Shown here: positions 61,881-64,000 of the stretch, in pieces
How positions within the stretch are numbered: the first letter of the stretch is position 1
How the letters are laid out: each line of letters starts with the position of its first letter
Notes under the pieces: model-generated
Seen by the model: only the letters and a program-made list of their open reading frames with translations
Told to the model about the DNA's origin: nothing
Database searches by the model: none
Program-made: the position numbers and the translations under genes
Assembly (NCBI GenBank): GCA_963758505.1
Contig: CAVWVJ010000003.1
Coordinates: 1 to 64,000, forward strand
Length of the DNA: 64,000 bases
Reading direction: 5' to 3'
From: Korobacter sp963758505
GTDB lineage: Bacteria > Acidobacteriota > Terriglobia > Terriglobales > Acidobacteriaceae

Positions 61881-62222
61881 GGATTTTTTTCCGTGCCGAA
61901 CGGCACATCGAGAATCCTAAACGAAAACGAATACTTCTGCCCGCCATTGCCACCCGGTGAACTCCAGCCTCCCCATTGCTCTCGTCCCCGAATCCTCCAT
62001 TTTCAGCCCGAAAAGTTGGATTTTAGTCCCTAAAAAGGCCCGTTTCGTCCCGCCCAGCATTGGCAGGAAAGCCTTGTAGCTCGGTTACTGAGGGGCGGGA
62101 AATGCAAATAAATCCGCGCCGCGCCTCCCGAAATGGAGTTAAATAGATGCGCTAAGTCTCGCAACGGGGCTGGCGTTACGAGTCCAACCGTGACTCGGAG
62201 GGGTCTTAGCAGGAGGTGGCAA

Positions 62223-63035
62223 GTGGCACGTCACTTTTCGCTTGCGGTCTGTACATTATTCTTAGGTTTGCCGATTTTGGCGCAAACCCAGGCTCCGCAG
62301 GATACAGGTCTTCCCCAAGGTCTGCAGGAGCATGCTGCCCAGGTGCAGCTGCTTCCCCTGGACACCTCCACCGCCGCCGAGCTTGAGGCTCAAGGCGACC
62401 TCCTTCGCGCCCGCAACCTGCATCTGGACGCACTCGACAGCTACAAAGCGGCCATCCGCAAAGAGCCAACCGCGGCGCGTTACAACAAGCTGGGGATCAC
62501 CTACGTTCTTCTGCGCAAACCCCTCGAGGCGCAGGAAGCCATCAACCGCGCAATTCACATGCAGAAAAGTTATGCCGACGCTTGGAACAATCTCGCCAGC
62601 GTCTATTACATGTCGGGCGATTTCAAGCGCGCCATCAAGGATTACCTGCGCGCCATCAAGATCAATGACCTGAACGCTTCCTACCACAGCAATCTGGGAT
62701 CGGCGTATTTCAATCGCCACGAACTAGTGAAGGCGTCTCGCGAATACCAGGTAGCCTTGAAACTGGATCCGTATGTTTTTGAGCGCTCCTCGCGCTCCGG
62801 CATCTCCGCCCTGATGGGCAAGCCCAGCGACCGGGCTGAATTCGAATACATCATGGCCAAGCTCTTCGCCCAGAGCGGCGACCCCGCCGACGCCCTGCTA
62901 CACCTGCGAAAAGCCCTCGAAGAAGGCTACAAAAACATCAATAACGTCTATAAAGATCAGGAATTCGCCACCGTGCGCACCGATCAGCGCTTCAAAGACC
63001 TGATGTCCCAGAAGCCCGAAGCCATCCCGCAGTAG
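62223..63035 (+). CDS. Exported TPR protein
   Basis: 270 residues from a GTG six bases after AGGAGG; an ATG at 62133 would add 30 basic residues without a ribosome-binding site. Signal peptide MARHFSLAVCTLFLGLPILA. TPRs cover about 55-200 (LLRARNLHLDALDSYKAAI, AWNNLASVYYMSGDFKRAIKDYLRA, ASYHSNLGSAYFNRHELVKASREY), and the C-terminal 80 residues are less regular (FAQSGDPADALLHLRKALEEGY). It should be a periplasmic scaffold. From 61881 to 62222 nothing is seen apart from its leader. Confidence 0.85.
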   Translation: MARHFSLAVCTLFLGLPILAQTQAPQDTGLPQGLQEHAAQVQLLPLDTSTAAELEAQGDLLRARNLHLDALDSYKAAIRKEPTAARYNKLGITYVLLRKPLEAQEAINRAIHMQKSYADAWNNLASVYYMSGDFKRAIKDYLRAIKINDLNASYHSNLGSAYFNRHELVKASREYQVALKLDPYVFERSSRSGISALMGKPSDRAEFEYIMAKLFAQSGDPADALLHLRKALEEGYKNINNVYKDQEFATVRTDQRFKDLMSQKPEAIPQ

Positions 63036-63089
63036 AGATCAAGCGCTCCTTTTGCGCCGGGCGCTTCACGCCCGTCTATCTTGTATCAG

Positions 63090-63145
63090 GGCACGACTTC
63101 AGTCGTGCCGCTAAGACTGCCAAGACCCAGGGCTTTAGCCCCTGC
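63090..63145. repeat. Intergenic palindromic elements
   Basis: GGCACGACT-TC-AGTCGTGCC (63090-63109) is a perfect 9-bp palindrome with a 2-base loop, followed by CAGGGCT-TTA-GCCCCTG (about 63128-63144). Paired palindromes of this kind look like dispersed REP-type repeats. Confidence 0.55.
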
Positions 63146-63240
63146 AATAATCACAAAAAGCTCGAAACTTTCTCCACGCCGCTGGGTTCTTATTCTTAAT
63201 TCGCTCCCGATTTGCGGCCGCCTCTCGGGAGAACAACCGT

Positions 63241-63286
63241 CCCACCGACGCGCTTCCGCCCATGGCGCCGGTGGGGTTCTTTTTTG
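63241..63286 (+). terminator. Rho-independent terminator
   Basis: CCCACCG (63241-63247) pairs with CGGTGGG (63269-63275) and is followed by GTTCTTTTTTG. It lies downstream of the TPR gene. Confidence 0.6.
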
Positions 63287-63549
63287 CTGTCAAGAGACCA
63301 AATCCGTCATTTTCCGCGCAACATCCTGCTCCCGCAGGAGATATAAACTCCGGAAAAGTGTCCGGTTTCCCCCCTCCAAATTGCTATTCTGAAAATAGAG
63401 AGTTTTTGTTCCGCTCTAGCCCCTGCGATCTCACCTAAGTCCTTATTTTTGAATATTTTGACATCTAACTCCCCTGGATTGAATATTTTAGCGGGAATTA
63501 GATGCCTAAAGTCATGAAAACAAACATGCGCGTAGGGAGGGGGAGGGGC

Positions 63550-64000
63550 TCACCGTTTGCGCCTGCGTCTTGCCGATTTTCCGAAAGCCGACTCTGGCGT
63601 GCGCGACGCAATGTATTGATCGATACAGTCTTCCAATTTGTCCTGCGCTTTCAGGACGTACTCCACCACATCGCGAACCGCGCCGTCGCCGCCACGATGT
63701 TCGGTCACGATGTCAGCTTCTTCCTTCACTTCTTTACGGGCATTGCGCACCGCGACTGCCAGGCCGCAGACCCGCATCACCGGGAGATCGATCACATCAT
63801 CGCCGACGAAACAGGCCTCATCGGCCTGCATTCCTTCCTTCTTAAGGATCTCTGCGAAGGCCGTCAGTTTGTCGTTGGCCCCTTGATAAACGTGCTCGAT
63901 CTTCAAATCGCGGGCCCGTAGCGCCACGGTCTCGGAGATTCTCTTGGTAATGAGCCCGGTCTTCAGGCCGCCCAGCCGGGCCAATGAAAATGCCGCGCCA
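63550..64000 (-). CDS. KdsC-type HAD phosphatase, partial at the window edge
   Basis: Only the C-terminal part is in the window; the frame is open to base 64000. GLITKRISETVALRARDL, IEHVYQGANDKLTAFAEIL and the metal-binding ACFVGDDVIDLPVMRVCGLAVAV match motifs II-IV of 3-deoxy-D-manno-octulosonate-8-phosphate phosphatase, which provides KDO for lipopolysaccharide. The N-terminal DxD motif lies outside. The C-terminus has a basic extension (SARRRRKR). Internal TTG at 63984 is not the start. From 63287 to 63549 no gene is seen. Confidence 0.88.
   Translation of the reverse strand, partial: GAAFSLARLGGLKTGLITKRISETVALRARDLKIEHVYQGANDKLTAFAEILKKEGMQADEACFVGDDVIDLPVMRVCGLAVAVRNARKEVKEEADIVTEHRGGDGAVRDVVEYVLKAQDKLEDCIDQYIASRTPESAFGKSARRRRKR

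Overview
The window looks like a chromosomal segment of a soil-type Acidobacteriota (Terriglobia/Koribacter-like); this is inferred from gene content, not from a marker gene. The supporting content is an Oar-like TonB receptor with an N-terminal carboxypeptidase-regulatory domain, a CRTAC1/ASPIC-UnbV protein fused to TPRs, a CadC-like regulator and a Ser/Thr kinase that both carry TolB-like plus TPR modules, DUF3147 and DUF892 stress proteins, many GTG/TTG starts and high GC.

Layout. 0.2-6.9 kb: small accessory genes (DUF3303, cold-shock protein, PAS protein, HAF-repeat secreted protein, receiver, DUF3891) mixed with relics (coiled-coil frameshift, DinB-like fragment, Maf pseudogene). 6.9-28.7 kb: the main metabolic locus. 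It holds a LacI-type regulator, secreted TPR and CRTAC1-redoxin-TPR proteins, three tandem exported nucleoside hydrolases, a secreted CarboxypepD-TPR protein, a TonB receptor, ribokinase, a two-domain ALDH16-type aldehyde dehydrogenase, deoxyribose-phosphate aldolase, a fourth exported nucleoside hydrolase and a glucose/ribose-porter-like permease. Four sites resembling TTGAAA-NN-TTTCAA lie in front of the regulator, the hydrolase operon, the receptor and the deoC/hydrolase divergon. I read the locus as a LacI-controlled envelope pathway: nucleosides enter through the outer membrane, are cleaved in the periplasm, the pentose is imported and phosphorylated, and (deoxy)ribose carbon passes through DeoC and the aldehyde dehydrogenase.

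28.7-40.5 kb: a scarred accessory zone. It has a 163-bp inverted repeat pair around three very small ORFs, an IS3-type transposase tail, a damaged HugZ-like gene, a Fic protein, a truncated pyrophosphatase, a stress cluster (two DUF3147, DUF892, BON, YflT-like), and degraded signalling genes (histidine kinase, receivers, a receiver-sigma chimera). 40.5-46 kb: a secreted protein, a CadC-like regulator and a Ser/Thr kinase.

46.7-57 kb: an accessory/integrative region ending at a tRNA-Ser(GGA). It contains a winged-helix + DUF6036 nucleotidyltransferase pair resembling a toxin-antitoxin module, an unrecognised three-gene operon with overlapping starts, a leftward operon of tiny ORFs with a dual-specificity phosphatase and a J-domain protein, and a tyrosine recombinase lacking its first catalytic Arg. 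57-64 kb returns to core-like genes: bacterioferritin, an atypical LuxR-type regulator with PilZ, TldD with a frameshifted TldE partner, a TPR lipoprotein-like protein and the edge of a KdsC-type phosphatase. Several frameshifts could be assembly errors rather than true pseudogenes; reads would decide.
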